Assembly (NCBI GenBank): GCA_026391935.1
Contig: JAPLDC010000024.1
Location: 1-23,093 of the forward strand
Direction of reading: 5' to 3'
Length of the DNA: 23,093 nucleotides
Origin: Bacteroidota bacterium
GTDB taxonomy: Bacteria; Bacteroidota; Bacteroidia; 2-12-FULL-35-15
Part shown: positions 8,801 to 16,582 of the stretch, in pieces
Position numbering within the stretch: the stretch's first letter is position 1
How the letters are laid out: each line of letters starts with the position of its first letter
Position numbers and translations under genes: made by a program
The notes under the pieces: model-generated
Seen by the model: only the letters and a program-made list of their open reading frames with translations
Told to the model about the DNA's origin: nothing
The model's database searches: none

Positions 8801-10113
8801 CAACCCGTTTTTTTACAGTTATTTTTTGTCCGTTGGGATCATCGTAATAAGCCGTATACAAAACACTATTTGTGTCTCCAGTCACGAAAGCTTGAGACTC
8901 CGAAGTATGGATTCCTTTTTCATCATAGGCAGTCCAGGTCAAGCCATCAAATCTTCTTACGTTTACCGTATTAGAACTGAAAGCTTTCCCCTCATATACG
9001 ATCACCGGCGCATTGCTCGTATCTATTGCGATGTAACCATCAATTCCATTCGTTCCAAGAATGTCGATACCTAATTGATTCCAGGCAATACCATTATACT
9101 GAAACACTTTGTTGTAAACTAACCCGGGCGTGGATGTATAATCAGCAACAAATAATGTAAGCCGTTGGAGACTATCCAAAACAAGATCCGTGCTCATAAT
9201 AAAACTGGTTGTAGCACAGATTGTCCCTCCCACCAAATTCCAGTTTACTCCGTCAAATTTTTTAACATACACTTGATGAACGGGATCGGGCACTGAGCTG
9301 ATGTAAGTAATCACAGGAAAACCATCGTTGCCAATTACAAGTTTAGGGTCACTGCCTTTACCTAAATTCCAGGTACTATTCCAATCCGTACCATTATACA
9401 TGGAAACGATGACGCTATCCATTGTGTAACGATAAGCAATCCAAGGGGTTCCACTAGAAGAAAAAGCGAACACCGGCTTTTGAGCAGGCAAAGAAAACTC
9501 GGGGCTGCCCACGTACTGCCAGTTATAGCCATCAAATTTTTTAACGGAGATTTTATAAGATGTCCGGTCGCAATAAGCAGCATAAAGATCGCTACCAAAT
9601 ACTGCAGGAGCCATTTCGCCCACATTGTCAGGCTCTGTTCCAGGCAAACCAATCTTGTCCCAGGCATTGCTGACAAATTTGTAGGCCATCAGCTTAAAGC
9701 CGTAACTATAACATAAATAAGGCGTGTGGTCCGACGCAGCAACCCCCTTTATATTTTCTGGCCAGAAAAATGGATTCGTGTGGTCGATCTTATCCGCTGT
9801 AAACCAAGAGCCATTGATATTCTTTCTAAGTTGAATTGATTTATCGTTTGCTAAAACCATAAAATAGGGATGATTGTTCTCATCAATTCCAAGTGCATTA
9901 AATCCACCGAAGCCGATGGTCACTTCCGGCTGTGTCCATTCACTTGGACCAACTTCCTGCCAACTACACTGAGCATTAACATTATTAAGTATGAATAAAA
10001 ATATAATGCAACAGGTAATTTGAATATTTTTCATTTAGCCATGATTGGGAACATATAAATATACACAACTCCAACTATAAAGCAGGGGGTTTTCTATTAT
10101 ACTCTTCGTAAAT
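5826..10113. mobile_element. Putative acquired segment flanked by direct aspS 3'-end repeats
   Basis: The segment lies between the two 149-bp direct copies of the aspS 3' end and holds a single gene, the 1387-residue T9SS-sorted protein. The arrangement resembles a genomic island inserted at the 3' end of a gene, where the incoming element restores the target with its own version of the terminus and displaces the original copy to the far side. No integrase, transposase or terminal inverted repeat is visible, so the mechanism is open: recombination between related alleles, or a mobilised cassette lacking its own enzyme, are both possible. Short similar tracts occur inside both edges (AAAGCAAGGGTTTT near 5836 and AAAGCAGGGGGTTTT near 10079). 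Confidence 0.45.
5871..10034 (-). CDS. Large secreted surface protein with repeat domain, Ig-like region, dockerin-like repeats and T9SS sorting domain
   Basis: This protein of 1387 residues has a signal peptide (MKNIQITCCIIFLFILNNVNA). Residues about 25-690 hold about eleven repeats built on KKFDGxxWxxVG / FNGTSWQYVG, with alternating strands such as IAIDSMNIPYVSFSD, as in a beta-propeller or adhesin-like array. Residues about 700-1040 hold several Ig/PKD-like segments (CAGDSIILTT, CAGGNDALSF, repeated LSVSTAGVYNLISTDSVGCTDTS-type strands). Around 1048 and 1108 are two calcium-binding dockerin-like loops, GDANNDGLVDNTD and DCNGDGIIDSND. A cohesin-like domain follows (YLPGDWVNVDV, YGLAFNINYDASLV). 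The last about 85 residues are a T9SS type A sorting domain: ISIFPNPYSGQASISY, YTALGQMV, AGVYFVKFTIDGKTIMRKIV. It should be exported and anchored or released at the cell surface; its ligand is unknown. It lies between the duplicated aspS ends. Confidence 0.88.
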   Translation of the reverse strand: MKNIQITCCIIFLFILNNVNAQCSWQEVGPSEWTQPEVTIGFGGFNALGIDENNHPYFMVLANDKSIQLRKNINGSWFTADKIDHTNPFFWPENIKGVAASDHTPYLCYSYGFKLMAYKFVSNAWDKIGLPGTEPDNVGEMAPAVFGSDLYAAYCDRTSYKISVKKFDGYNWQYVGSPEFSLPAQKPVFAFSSSGTPWIAYRYTMDSVIVSMYNGTDWNSTWNLGKGSDPKLVIGNDGFPVITYISSVPDPVHQVYVKKFDGVNWNLVGGTICATTSFIMSTDLVLDSLQRLTLFVADYTSTPGLVYNKVFQYNGIAWNQLGIDILGTNGIDGYIAIDTSNAPVIVYEGKAFSSNTVNVRRFDGLTWTAYDEKGIHTSESQAFVTGDTNSVLYTAYYDDPNGQKITVKKRVANSWATVGVEGFTPGVAEFPTIAIDSMNIPYVSFSDYTISPAKISVMKFNGTSWQYVGTPGMGSGSASGISELEIDAMQQPLVCMMDLSAGVKAFVYNFDGTNWSVLGGTSVSTTSSGVPDPKMEVSDAGNVYVAMKSSPLGSSNLFVRKFNGTSWQNHGGLLALNVDPGYSIASFHDTVYVAYCDINLGHQLVVKKFNGTTWDVVGSNLSSFCVSGAAYPNLKIDSNGKLIVLFGDYIQKAANVVSFDGSTWVRMGAQNYTRNVYNNDERCLTVMKDNSSYSSDCWGAFNYFHKFGDLVPSYSELVSVNSCSLDTVQFKTSVITPGVYFQWQENNGTMWSDVLDDAIHLGAQSSTLTIVTDPSLNTFYYRCIFSDACGTDLDTTNSALLQVDGLGVAAVITSLGPTAFCAGGNDALSFIADSLQTYHWIYQGVPVSAAIDTFYVASATGNYEVISQNSSGCSITSAPQSIYVVPDYTIPLSSTDSIAICAGSLVELTADSISGLSYQWQMNGINIPGMTDTLLSVSTAGVYNLISTDSVGCTDTSTYTTSYVFAIPNAIFTNSVAPFLCAGDSIILTTLNDTTEMYLWLQNGISTGITDTSLTIFASSLISLVATNTFGCVDTSSSISIVQQLDCDTWPGDANNDGLVDNTDLLPIGIYYGQTGLSRPGGISNVWQAWPSTDWVTAQPSGQDIKHVDCNGDGIIDSNDTLAVNLNFSSVHAFAPNVNDARSTNPDLYFQTSGSSYLPGDWVNVDVMAGTSALPVINLYGLAFNINYDASLVQSGTESLTYSPSWFATSGTDAIKIFKVDAPSNTAFGAETRINHMNANGYGKIATFKFQTSTAITSSSTMNFSFSYYQANDSVGNNLFFYPLPITIPITISGIAELSNLNFISIFPNPYSGQASISYSLKEKSDVSIEVYTALGQMVKTIINDSQNAGDYKFLFSAKENGYEAGVYFVKFTIDGKTIMRKIVEMK

Positions 10114-10262
10114 CTATTTCTTCAAACTAATCATCAGCTCATCTAACTGCGCTTGTGCGATTGGTGAAGGTGAATCGATCATTACATCACGACCGGAATT
10201 ATTTTTAGGGAATGCTATAAAATCACGGATGGATTCTGAACCACCGAACAAAGAACATAAAC
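10114..10262 (-). repeat. Direct-repeat copy 2: the 3' end of intact aspS
   Basis: This is the partner of the 5677-5825 repeat. Bases 10166-10262 are identical to 5729-5825; the terminal 52 bases differ at seven third codon positions. Here the sequence continues into the complete aspS gene. Confidence 0.95.
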
Positions 10263-11901
10263 GATCAAAACCAAATGCTAATCCACCATGTGGAGGCGCA
10301 CCGAATTCAAATGCACTCATTAAAAATCCGAATTGAGCTTGTGCTTCTTCTTTTGTGAATCCAAGCAAATCAAATATTTGTGACTGCAAAGGTTTATTAT
10401 GAATACGGATAGAACCACCGCCTATCTCAACTCCGTTAATGACCATGTCATATGCATTCGCACGCACCGCTCCCGGATTTGAATTCAACAAATGAATGTC
10501 TTCCGGTTTCGGAGATGTGAACGGGTGATGCATTGCAAAATATCGGTTTTCTTCAGCATTATATTCTAGCATCGGGAAATCGATCACCCAATGACAAGCG
10601 AATTTATTTTTATCACGAAGACCTAAACGCGTTCCCATTTCTAAACGTAATTCAGATAATGCTTTCCGTGCTTTGTTTTCTTCTCCGGCAATCAACATCA
10701 TCAAGTCGCCGGGCTGAGCATTAAAAGCAACAACCCATTTTTTTAATTCTTCTTCATTGTAAAATTTATCTACCGAAGATTTTATTGTACCATCTGCATT
10801 GTAACGTGCATAAATTAATCCTGTTGCACCAATCTGCGGACGCTTCACAAATTCGGTCAACTCATCCATTTGTTTACGCGTATAATCAGCTGCACCTTTT
10901 GCACAAATACCAACAACTAAACCGGCATCATCAAATACTTTAAAATCCTTGCCTGAAACTAAATCCACATCCCCCGTCATGCGGACACCCCCTTCCAAGG
11001 GGGACTTCAATTCCACAAATTTCATTTCGAAGCGAATATCCGGTTTATCATTTCCGTAAAACTTCATCGCATCAGCATACGTCATACGGGTAAGTGTAGG
11101 AATATCAATATTCTTAACAGTTTTAAATAAATGACGAACCAATCCTTCGAAGGTATTTAAAATATCTTCCTGCTCTACAAAGGCCATTTCACAATCTATC
11201 TGCGTAAACTCGGGCTGACGGTCGGCACGAAGATCTTCATCGCGGAAACATTTCACAATTTGATAATAGCGATCAAAACCACCTACCATCAATAATTGTT
11301 TGAAGGTTTGCGGTGATTGCGGCAAGGCATAAAACTCACCCGGATTCATTCGTGATGGCACAACAAAATCGCGGGCACCTTCAGGAGTAGATTTTATTAA
11401 AACAGGTGTTTCAACTTCCAAGAAATTTAATTTATCTAAAAAGTTCCGTGTTTCAATCGCCATGCGGTGACGGAGCTCTATATTTTTACGAACCGGATTT
11501 CTTCTCAGATCCAGATAACGGTATTTCATTCTGATATCATCGCCACCATCTGTTTCATCTTCAATAGTAAATGGAGGAGTAATAGCAGCATTTAAAACAA
11601 CAATTTTATCGGGATAAATTTCAATATCACCCGTTTCAATTTTATCACTTTTAGAATACCGCTCCGTCACTTTCCCTGTAACAGAGATTACAAATTCGCG
11701 TCCCAAGGTACGGGCAATATCCACAAGCTCTTTGGAAGCATTGTCGGTTTCGATGGTAATTTGAGTGATGCCATAGCGGTCGCGCAAATCGATCCATAAT
11801 AAGGAACCTTTATCTCTGACACCTTGCACCCATCCGCTGATGGTAACAGTTTGTCCGACATTTGAAATTCGTAATTCTCCGCAAGTATGTGATCGTAACA
11901 T
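10114..11901 (-). CDS. aspS: Aspartate-tRNA ligase
   Basis: Cytoplasmic class II aminoacyl-tRNA synthetase that charges tRNA-Asp with aspartate using ATP. The 595 residues fit the bacterial family. The N-terminal OB-fold anticodon-binding domain is at about 1-110 (GWVQGVRDKGSLLWIDLRDR); motif 2 is FRDEDLRADRQPEFTQID; the bacterial GAD insertion domain is in the middle; and motif 3 is GGLAFGFDRL near the end, with the usual AMHHPFTSP. Compared with the remembered E. coli sequence there are about 10 extra residues, KSPLEGGVRM at 299-308, in the GAD region, encoded by a G/C-rich palindromic stretch. The final codons appear to come from an allele different from the displaced remnant at 5677-5825. 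It begins 149 bp from the divergent tadA gene. Confidence 0.97.
   Translation of the reverse strand: MLRSHTCGELRISNVGQTVTISGWVQGVRDKGSLLWIDLRDRYGITQITIETDNASKELVDIARTLGREFVISVTGKVTERYSKSDKIETGDIEIYPDKIVVLNAAITPPFTIEDETDGGDDIRMKYRYLDLRRNPVRKNIELRHRMAIETRNFLDKLNFLEVETPVLIKSTPEGARDFVVPSRMNPGEFYALPQSPQTFKQLLMVGGFDRYYQIVKCFRDEDLRADRQPEFTQIDCEMAFVEQEDILNTFEGLVRHLFKTVKNIDIPTLTRMTYADAMKFYGNDKPDIRFEMKFVELKSPLEGGVRMTGDVDLVSGKDFKVFDDAGLVVGICAKGAADYTRKQMDELTEFVKRPQIGATGLIYARYNADGTIKSSVDKFYNEEELKKWVVAFNAQPGDLMMLIAGEENKARKALSELRLEMGTRLGLRDKNKFACHWVIDFPMLEYNAEENRYFAMHHPFTSPKPEDIHLLNSNPGAVRANAYDMVINGVEIGGGSIRIHNKPLQSQIFDLLGFTKEEAQAQFGFLMSAFEFGAPPHGGLAFGFDRLCSLFGGSESIRDFIAFPKNNSGRDVMIDSPSPIAQAQLDELMISLKK
10970..11007 (-). 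repeat. G/C-rich palindromic element inserted in frame within aspS
   Basis: On the coding strand this reads as three C5/G5 blocks: CCCCCTTGGAAGGGGG forms a near-perfect hairpin, followed by TGTCCGCATGAC and a further GGGGG that can compete for the first C5. It encodes KSPLEGGVRM, which E. coli AspRS lacks at this position. Similar CCCCCTT/AAGGGGG repeats scattered through Bacteroidota genomes are known to me from experience, but no second copy is present in this window. Confidence 0.6.
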
Positions 11902-12050
11902 TTTTATAGATATTAGATTTTGATATCAGATCTTAGGCCGTTGTAGTCTAAATCTTTTCTCTTAATAATTAAAATACTGAATGCGAATTTACTAAAAATA
12001 AAGCTTCGTAGGAGTGTAAAAATTTGACTCAGGAACATTATCTTTACCTC

Positions 12051-12500
12051 ATGGAATTAACTGTATTTAGTGACGAATCATTCATGAAGGAAGCCTTAAA
12101 AGAGGCCCAAAAAGCTTTTGAGGCAGACGAGGTGCCGGTAGGTGCCATCGTAGTTTGCCAAAATAAAATTATTGCCCGTGCGCATAATTTGACGGAGCGC
12201 TTAAATGACGTTACGGCACATGCAGAAATGCAAGCTATCACTTCAGCAGCTAATTTTTTGAATGGAAAATATTTAAACGAATGCACTCTTTATGTTACGC
12301 TTGAACCTTGTGTGATGTGTGCAGGTGCAATCTTCTGGTCGCAATTAGGGAAACTGGTATATGGTGCACCGGATACAAAACGGGGATTTAATTTGTTAAA
12401 CAATAACAAAGTGCTTCATCCAAAAACGATGGTTGTTTCAAACGTTTTGGCGGAGGAAAGTACAACACTTCTCAAAACATTTTTTCAAAAAAAACGCTAA
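12051..12500 (+). CDS. tadA: tRNA-specific adenosine deaminase
   Basis: This zinc-dependent deaminase converts adenosine 34 of the tRNA-Arg(ACG) wobble position to inosine. The 149-residue product carries the CDA-superfamily zinc site: HAE (His57, catalytic Glu59) and PCVMC (Cys87, Cys90). TadA-typical features include EVPVGAIVV, RAHNLTE, the ARNDPTAHAE-like NDVTAHAEM, and GAPDTKRGF in place of the more common GA.DPKAG. I chose ATG 12051; a TTG at 12024 is in frame and preceded by GGAG at a plausible distance, which would add nine residues unlike the family. The stop codon lies inside the terminator stem shared with the convergent M16 peptidase gene. Confidence 0.93.
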   Translation: MELTVFSDESFMKEALKEAQKAFEADEVPVGAIVVCQNKIIARAHNLTERLNDVTAHAEMQAITSAANFLNGKYLNECTLYVTLEPCVMCAGAIFWSQLGKLVYGAPDTKRGFNLLNNNKVLHPKTMVVSNVLAEESTTLLKTFFQKKR

Positions 12501-12518
12501 CTTTTTAGTCAGCGTTTT
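12491..12518. terminator. Bidirectional terminator between tadA and the M16 peptidase gene
   Basis: AAAACGCTaACT and AGTcAGCGTTTT form an 11-pair stem with one mismatch around a TTTT loop. It is flanked by A runs on the left and T-rich sequence on the right, suiting termination from both convergent genes. The left arm overlaps the tadA stop codon. Confidence 0.8.
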
Positions 12519-12523
12519 ATATT

Positions 12524-15466
12524 TTATTTTGGTCCGTCAGTGATCTTCTTATCCTTTGCAGGAGTTTTTCCCGGAGGATAAATGTGTTCTGGTTTTTCTT
12601 CCACCTTTATTACTTCAGAGGTTTTCTCTTTTGCTGCCAGCGGATTTCCATCAGCATCCAATTCAATCACATCGTAACCAAGTTTAAGCAGACCATCAAA
12701 CACTTTTGCTTTATCGCCAACTACCAGAATTGCCATATTGTTATAAGGCAGTTGCTTTTTGGCCAATGCGTTTATCTCCGCTTTTGTGATCCCTTTAAGA
12801 ATTAAATTTTGTTTATCAGTAAAGTTCTTCTCCAAATTAAAATCCATGATTCGTTTTACAAATCCTGCTTTTTGAGAAGCCGTTTCGTACTTCAACGCTT
12901 CACTTTGTCCCATTGAATTTTTTGTAAAACTCAACTCTTCATCTGTTATTCCTTTGTCGGCAAAAAGTTTTATCTCCTTCAAAAATTCAACTACTGAACT
13001 ATCGGTCGCATTGCCTCTCACTCCGGCACTTGCAGTATAAGGACCAACAAATTGATTTCCTGAAAAACCGGAACGTGCTCCATATGTGAAACCGTGTGCC
13101 TCCCGTAAATTTAAATTAATGCGACTGTTAAAAGCACCACCCAAGGTATAGTTCATTATTCCTGATTTGTAATATTCTCCGGTAGCATCATAAGGTAAAG
13201 CCATATATCCGATACGGATCTCAGATTGCGGAGCTTTATCCTTATTCACAAAATAGATCTTTGTTTTATCAATCGATGGAAGCTTTGCTTCAGCAGGATG
13301 AACAACTTTATTTCCTTTCCAGGTTTTCAGGAAATTTATTTTGGGAATAATTTCTTCCTGAGTAACATCTCCAACGATCACTAAAGAGGCAACACTTGGA
13401 GAAATATTATCCGCATAATATTTCTTCACATCATCCAAAGTCAGAGCACTCACAGTTTCTTTTGTACCCAATGTAGGAATACTCATTATATGGTCGTTGC
13501 CATATAATAATTTCGCGAAAACATTATTTGCAATGGTAGTAGCTTGTGTTGCTTGATTAGCAATGGCTTCCAAACGTTGTTTTTTTATTCGTTCAAATTC
13601 ATCTTTGTCAAATCTTGGATGAAACAGCATTTCCTCTGCAATAGCAAGAGTAGCATCAATATTTTTTGTCAAGGAAGATATATACATTACCATATCCTGA
13701 CCGTTATTACCAATGCTTACACTGCTTCCCAACAATTCCAGTTTTTCACCAATTTCTTCAGCAGTATATTTAACAGTGGATTCGTTCATCACACTGGTAA
13801 GCAAATTTGAGATCCCTGCCTGCTCTTTTTTCTCATAACGGTGTCCGGATTCAATATTTAATTGCAAGGTGATACTTGGCACTTCATCACTTTTTGCACC
13901 GATTATCTTCAAGCCATTATCGAGATTTTGTGTCCAATAAGCAGGCGCTTTCACAACAGGGTTAGGACCTGCAGCAGGTTTCTTATTTCTATCGAAATTA
14001 TCTTTCGCTTTATTGTAAACCAAATTTTTGTATTCAGCAGCCTCAGGAGCATTTACATTGCGCGGCTCGGGAACATAATTATCAGCCTTCGCAATTATTC
14101 CGGATTTTCCTTTCGGAAAAACACTTAGGATAACAGCATATTTATTTTTGATATATTTATTATAAACACGCATCACATCTTCTTTTGTTACTTTATTGTA
14201 ACGCTCCATTTCTTTAGTAATATAATTAGGGTTACCGGTAAATGTTTGATTAGATGCCAACATTCTTCCTTTACCCTGAACACTGGAAAGAGAATTAATC
14301 ATTTGTGCTTCAAAGCCCGCTTTAAATTTCTTGATATCATCTTCTGTAACACCACGCTTTTCAAATTCGATCAAGGAATACCTTACCAATGAATCCATTT
14401 GAGCCAATGTTTTATCCGGGAAAGTACGGATAGAAATATTAAAACTTCCCGCTAATTCATCTGAAGAGTGGTACACATCAGCCGCCTGAGCCATTTGTGC
14501 TTTTACAAAATTTTGATAAAAAACAGATGATTTACTTCCTCCCATCACATCGCCTAAAACATCTAAGGCAGCTTCATCTTCCGTGTGAGCAGCAACAGTA
14601 GGAAAAGTGAACGCTAACATAGGAGCACGAATATTGTCTTCATAGGAAATGTATCTGTCCTTATCTAAAACAACATCAGGAAAAGATTGCGGTTTCACCT
14701 CTGGTCCGGGAACAATCGGTCCAAAATATTTTTCTGCAAGCTTTACCACATCGGCAGCTTTAACATCGCCGGAAACGGTAAGCGTTGCATTGTTAGGACC
14801 ATACCAACGCATAAAAAATTTCTTCAGATCATTCACATCCACACGATTCAGATCTTCGATATAACCAATCGTCAACCATGAATAGGGGTGGTTATTGGGA
14901 TATAAAGCAGCACATGTTTTTTCTCTTGCTAAACCATAAGGACGATTATCATAATTTTGTCCGCGTTCATTTTTAACAGTGGCACGTTGCACCTCAAATT
15001 TTTTCTGCGTCACAGAGTCCAATAAAAACCCCATCCTGTCCGATTCGAGCCACATTGCTATTTCCAACTGGTTGGAAGGCAATACTTCAAAATAATTTGT
15101 TCGATCTAAATTTGTGGTACCATTCAAAGTTCCACCGGCTTCACTAACAATTTTAAAATGTTGTTCATCACCCACATGTTCAGAACCTTGAAACATCATG
15201 TGTTCGAAAAAATGTGCAAAACCGGAACGACCTTCTTGTTCGCGCGCAGATCCAACATGGTACGTAACATCCAAATAAACAATAGGATCAGAATGATCTT
15301 CATGAACCAAAACAGTTAAGCCATTGGCGAGTTTATATTTTTCGTAAGAAATAACCAATTCATTTCCTTTGCGCTCTACTTTTTCAATAAGTTTGGTTTG
15401 GGCGGATGAATTAGTAAGTCCTGCAATCATTAATAATGAAAGAAGAATTTCGAATTTTATTTTCAT
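12524..15466 (-). CDS. Tandem M16-family zinc metallopeptidase, periplasmic or exported
   Basis: This 980-residue protein has a signal peptide (MKIKFEILLSLLMIAGL... ending SSAQ). The first half is a catalytic M16 (pitrilysin/insulinase) domain with the inverted zinc motif HFFEH (His85, catalytic Glu88, His89) and the third ligand Glu167 in VKNERGQ, 78 residues on. The second half (about 510-930) repeats the fold (YWTQNLDNGLKIIGAKSDEVPSI) without HxxEH, as in the inactive half that completes the chamber, and has the conserved NLREAHGFTYGARSGF segment near 810. Length and layout match the PqqL-like two-domain proteases of Bacteroidota. The tail is rich in Lys/Glu/Pro and probably disordered. 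It probably degrades peptides in the periplasm; the substrate is unknown. Confidence 0.93.
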   Translation of the reverse strand: MKIKFEILLSLLMIAGLTNSSAQTKLIEKVERKGNELVISYEKYKLANGLTVLVHEDHSDPIVYLDVTYHVGSAREQEGRSGFAHFFEHMMFQGSEHVGDEQHFKIVSEAGGTLNGTTNLDRTNYFEVLPSNQLEIAMWLESDRMGFLLDSVTQKKFEVQRATVKNERGQNYDNRPYGLAREKTCAALYPNNHPYSWLTIGYIEDLNRVDVNDLKKFFMRWYGPNNATLTVSGDVKAADVVKLAEKYFGPIVPGPEVKPQSFPDVVLDKDRYISYEDNIRAPMLAFTFPTVAAHTEDEAALDVLGDVMGGSKSSVFYQNFVKAQMAQAADVYHSSDELAGSFNISIRTFPDKTLAQMDSLVRYSLIEFEKRGVTEDDIKKFKAGFEAQMINSLSSVQGKGRMLASNQTFTGNPNYITKEMERYNKVTKEDVMRVYNKYIKNKYAVILSVFPKGKSGIIAKADNYVPEPRNVNAPEAAEYKNLVYNKAKDNFDRNKKPAAGPNPVVKAPAYWTQNLDNGLKIIGAKSDEVPSITLQLNIESGHRYEKKEQAGISNLLTSVMNESTVKYTAEEIGEKLELLGSSVSIGNNGQDMVMYISSLTKNIDATLAIAEEMLFHPRFDKDEFERIKKQRLEAIANQATQATTIANNVFAKLLYGNDHIMSIPTLGTKETVSALTLDDVKKYYADNISPSVASLVIVGDVTQEEIIPKINFLKTWKGNKVVHPAEAKLPSIDKTKIYFVNKDKAPQSEIRIGYMALPYDATGEYYKSGIMNYTLGGAFNSRINLNLREAHGFTYGARSGFSGNQFVGPYTASAGVRGNATDSSVVEFLKEIKLFADKGITDEELSFTKNSMGQSEALKYETASQKAGFVKRIMDFNLEKNFTDKQNLILKGITKAEINALAKKQLPYNNMAILVVGDKAKVFDGLLKLGYDVIELDADGNPLAAKEKTSEVIKVEEKPEHIYPPGKTPAKDKKITDGPK

Positions 15467-15491
15467 GTTTATTGGATTTTTTTTTGCAAAA

Positions 15492-15499
15492 CAAATATA
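15492..15499 (-). promoter_or_regulatory. Candidate -7 promoter element of the M16 peptidase gene
   Basis: On the minus strand TATATTTG is an exact match to TAnnTTTG and lies 26 nt upstream of the start codon, a typical short leader. No convincing TTG is found at the -33 position. Confidence 0.5.
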
Positions 15500-15994
15500 T
15501 TCAATTTCAGGACTCTTTGCTAATAATAAAACAAGAAAACAAAGGGCTATTTTATCTTAATTAATGGGCAAAACAAAAAGAAATCCAACCTAAAGGCTGC
15601 GAAATAATTTTCAACGAAATTATTGATTAAAAACCGCGTGATTATTAAAGGAGAAAACCTCAAAAAAAGCATGATTTTTAATCATTCCGTTAGTGAAATA
15701 GGAAACAATTCAGCCGATTTACGAGAAAGGATACGTGAGCACATTCCGAATAATATGCCACTCTACCCTTCGTCTTTATTGAGAAATAACATTCAAAAAA
15801 TGTATTCTCTATTAATCTTTTAATTATTTCATATTATTCAAAAAAATAATTATTTTTGGAAGCTAACAAATATTAAAAAAAGTATATTTTAATATTATCA
15901 GTTAAAAAAATCTAAGTTTAATTGGAGACTAGAAACCAATCAAAAAACGGGGCGATAAGCAATGCCATTTTGCTGAAAAATCTAACAAACTAAT
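15500..15994. other. AT-rich intergenic stretch without a convincing gene
   Basis: It separates the divergent M16 peptidase and Cys-rich lipoprotein genes. It holds an AT-only hairpin (AATAATTT at 15603-15610 with AAATTATT at 15617-15624), a possible plus-strand -7 box TATTTTTG at 15851-15858 far (about 135 nt) upstream of the lipoprotein start, and a small leader stem AGCAA/TTGCT at about 15958-15974. A 66-codon TTG-started frame (15623-15823) resembles no family I know. Confidence 0.5.
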
Positions 15995-16561
15995 ATGAAA
16001 AAAAATTTACTCTCTTTGATCTGCGCACTTGCTTGCGCAATTTTAATTTTTTCTTGTGGGAAAGATGGAAAAACAGGTGATTGCTATATGTCTGTAAGTA
16101 AAGGTGGCAATTGCATCAGTAGCTATTGGGACGATAACTCCTGCCTCCCTTCTCCTTGTAATTACAATCAGAACTACGGACCTTGCACAAATGTATCCTC
16201 AGATGTACAACACTTTAATTACAATTTTTACTTCTGCAGTGGGAGTGGTTATACAGGAACCTACTCCATCGGATTTTCATTGGCTGATGGAACAAAGGGA
16301 GGTTTTCTTCACAGAGGAACTGATGGAGAAGACAAATATTTTACTGTCACCACAGGTACAGGAGGTTTAGAAACAACAGTGAGAAGGCCATCTGACAAAG
16401 ATGCACCGGCATTAAATCCTGCATCATTCGTTTCAGCATTCGATACAACAAAAACAACTATCGACACCTATGTTAATTTTAAAAATTGCACTATGCATAT
16501 AACCGGAAAAAAAGTTTGGAAAAAACCGGGAGAAGTTGTGAAATCAAAAATGGCAAACTAA
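15995..16561 (+). CDS. Cysteine-rich putative lipoprotein
   Basis: This 188-residue protein has a lipoprotein signal peptide (MKKNLLSLICALACAILIFSC); Cys21 follows the lipobox-like IFS and begins the mature chain CGKDGKTGDC. Seven further cysteines occur in the mature part, six of them within about 65 residues (DC, NC, SC, PC, PC, FC), suggesting disulfide bonds outside the cytoplasm. The central part is Tyr/Asn/Gly-rich (HFNYNFYFCSGSGYTGTYSIGF) and then strand-like (DKYFTVTTGTGGLETTV), ending with a basic tail. I do not recognise the family. It stands alone with a terminator directly after it. Confidence 0.75.
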   Translation: MKKNLLSLICALACAILIFSCGKDGKTGDCYMSVSKGGNCISSYWDDNSCLPSPCNYNQNYGPCTNVSSDVQHFNYNFYFCSGSGYTGTYSIGFSLADGTKGGFLHRGTDGEDKYFTVTTGTGGLETTVRRPSDKDAPALNPASFVSAFDTTKTTIDTYVNFKNCTMHITGKKVWKKPGEVVKSKMAN

Positions 16562-16582
16562 TTAATACCGATCAAATATATA

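Noticed and set aside
6225..9716. Several 60-105-codon frames opposite the T9SS protein gene
   Set aside because: They are antisense shadows of a long gene with clear domains; none has recognisable motifs.
5677..10262. Direct repeats read as the target duplication of an insertion sequence
   Set aside because: The repeats are 149 bp, carry silent differences and have no transposase or inverted ends between them; target duplications are short and identical.
12024..12050. TTG at 12024 preceded by GGAG as the true start of tadA
   Set aside because: The nine extra residues do not resemble TadA N-termini and the ATG at 12051 gives the usual length; kept only as an alternative.
15623..15823. A 66-codon plus-strand frame beginning at TTG in the AT-rich intergenic region
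   Set aside because: It starts with a rare codon, shows no recognisable motif, and its only ATGs lie inside the frame with no leader; expected by chance in such sequence.
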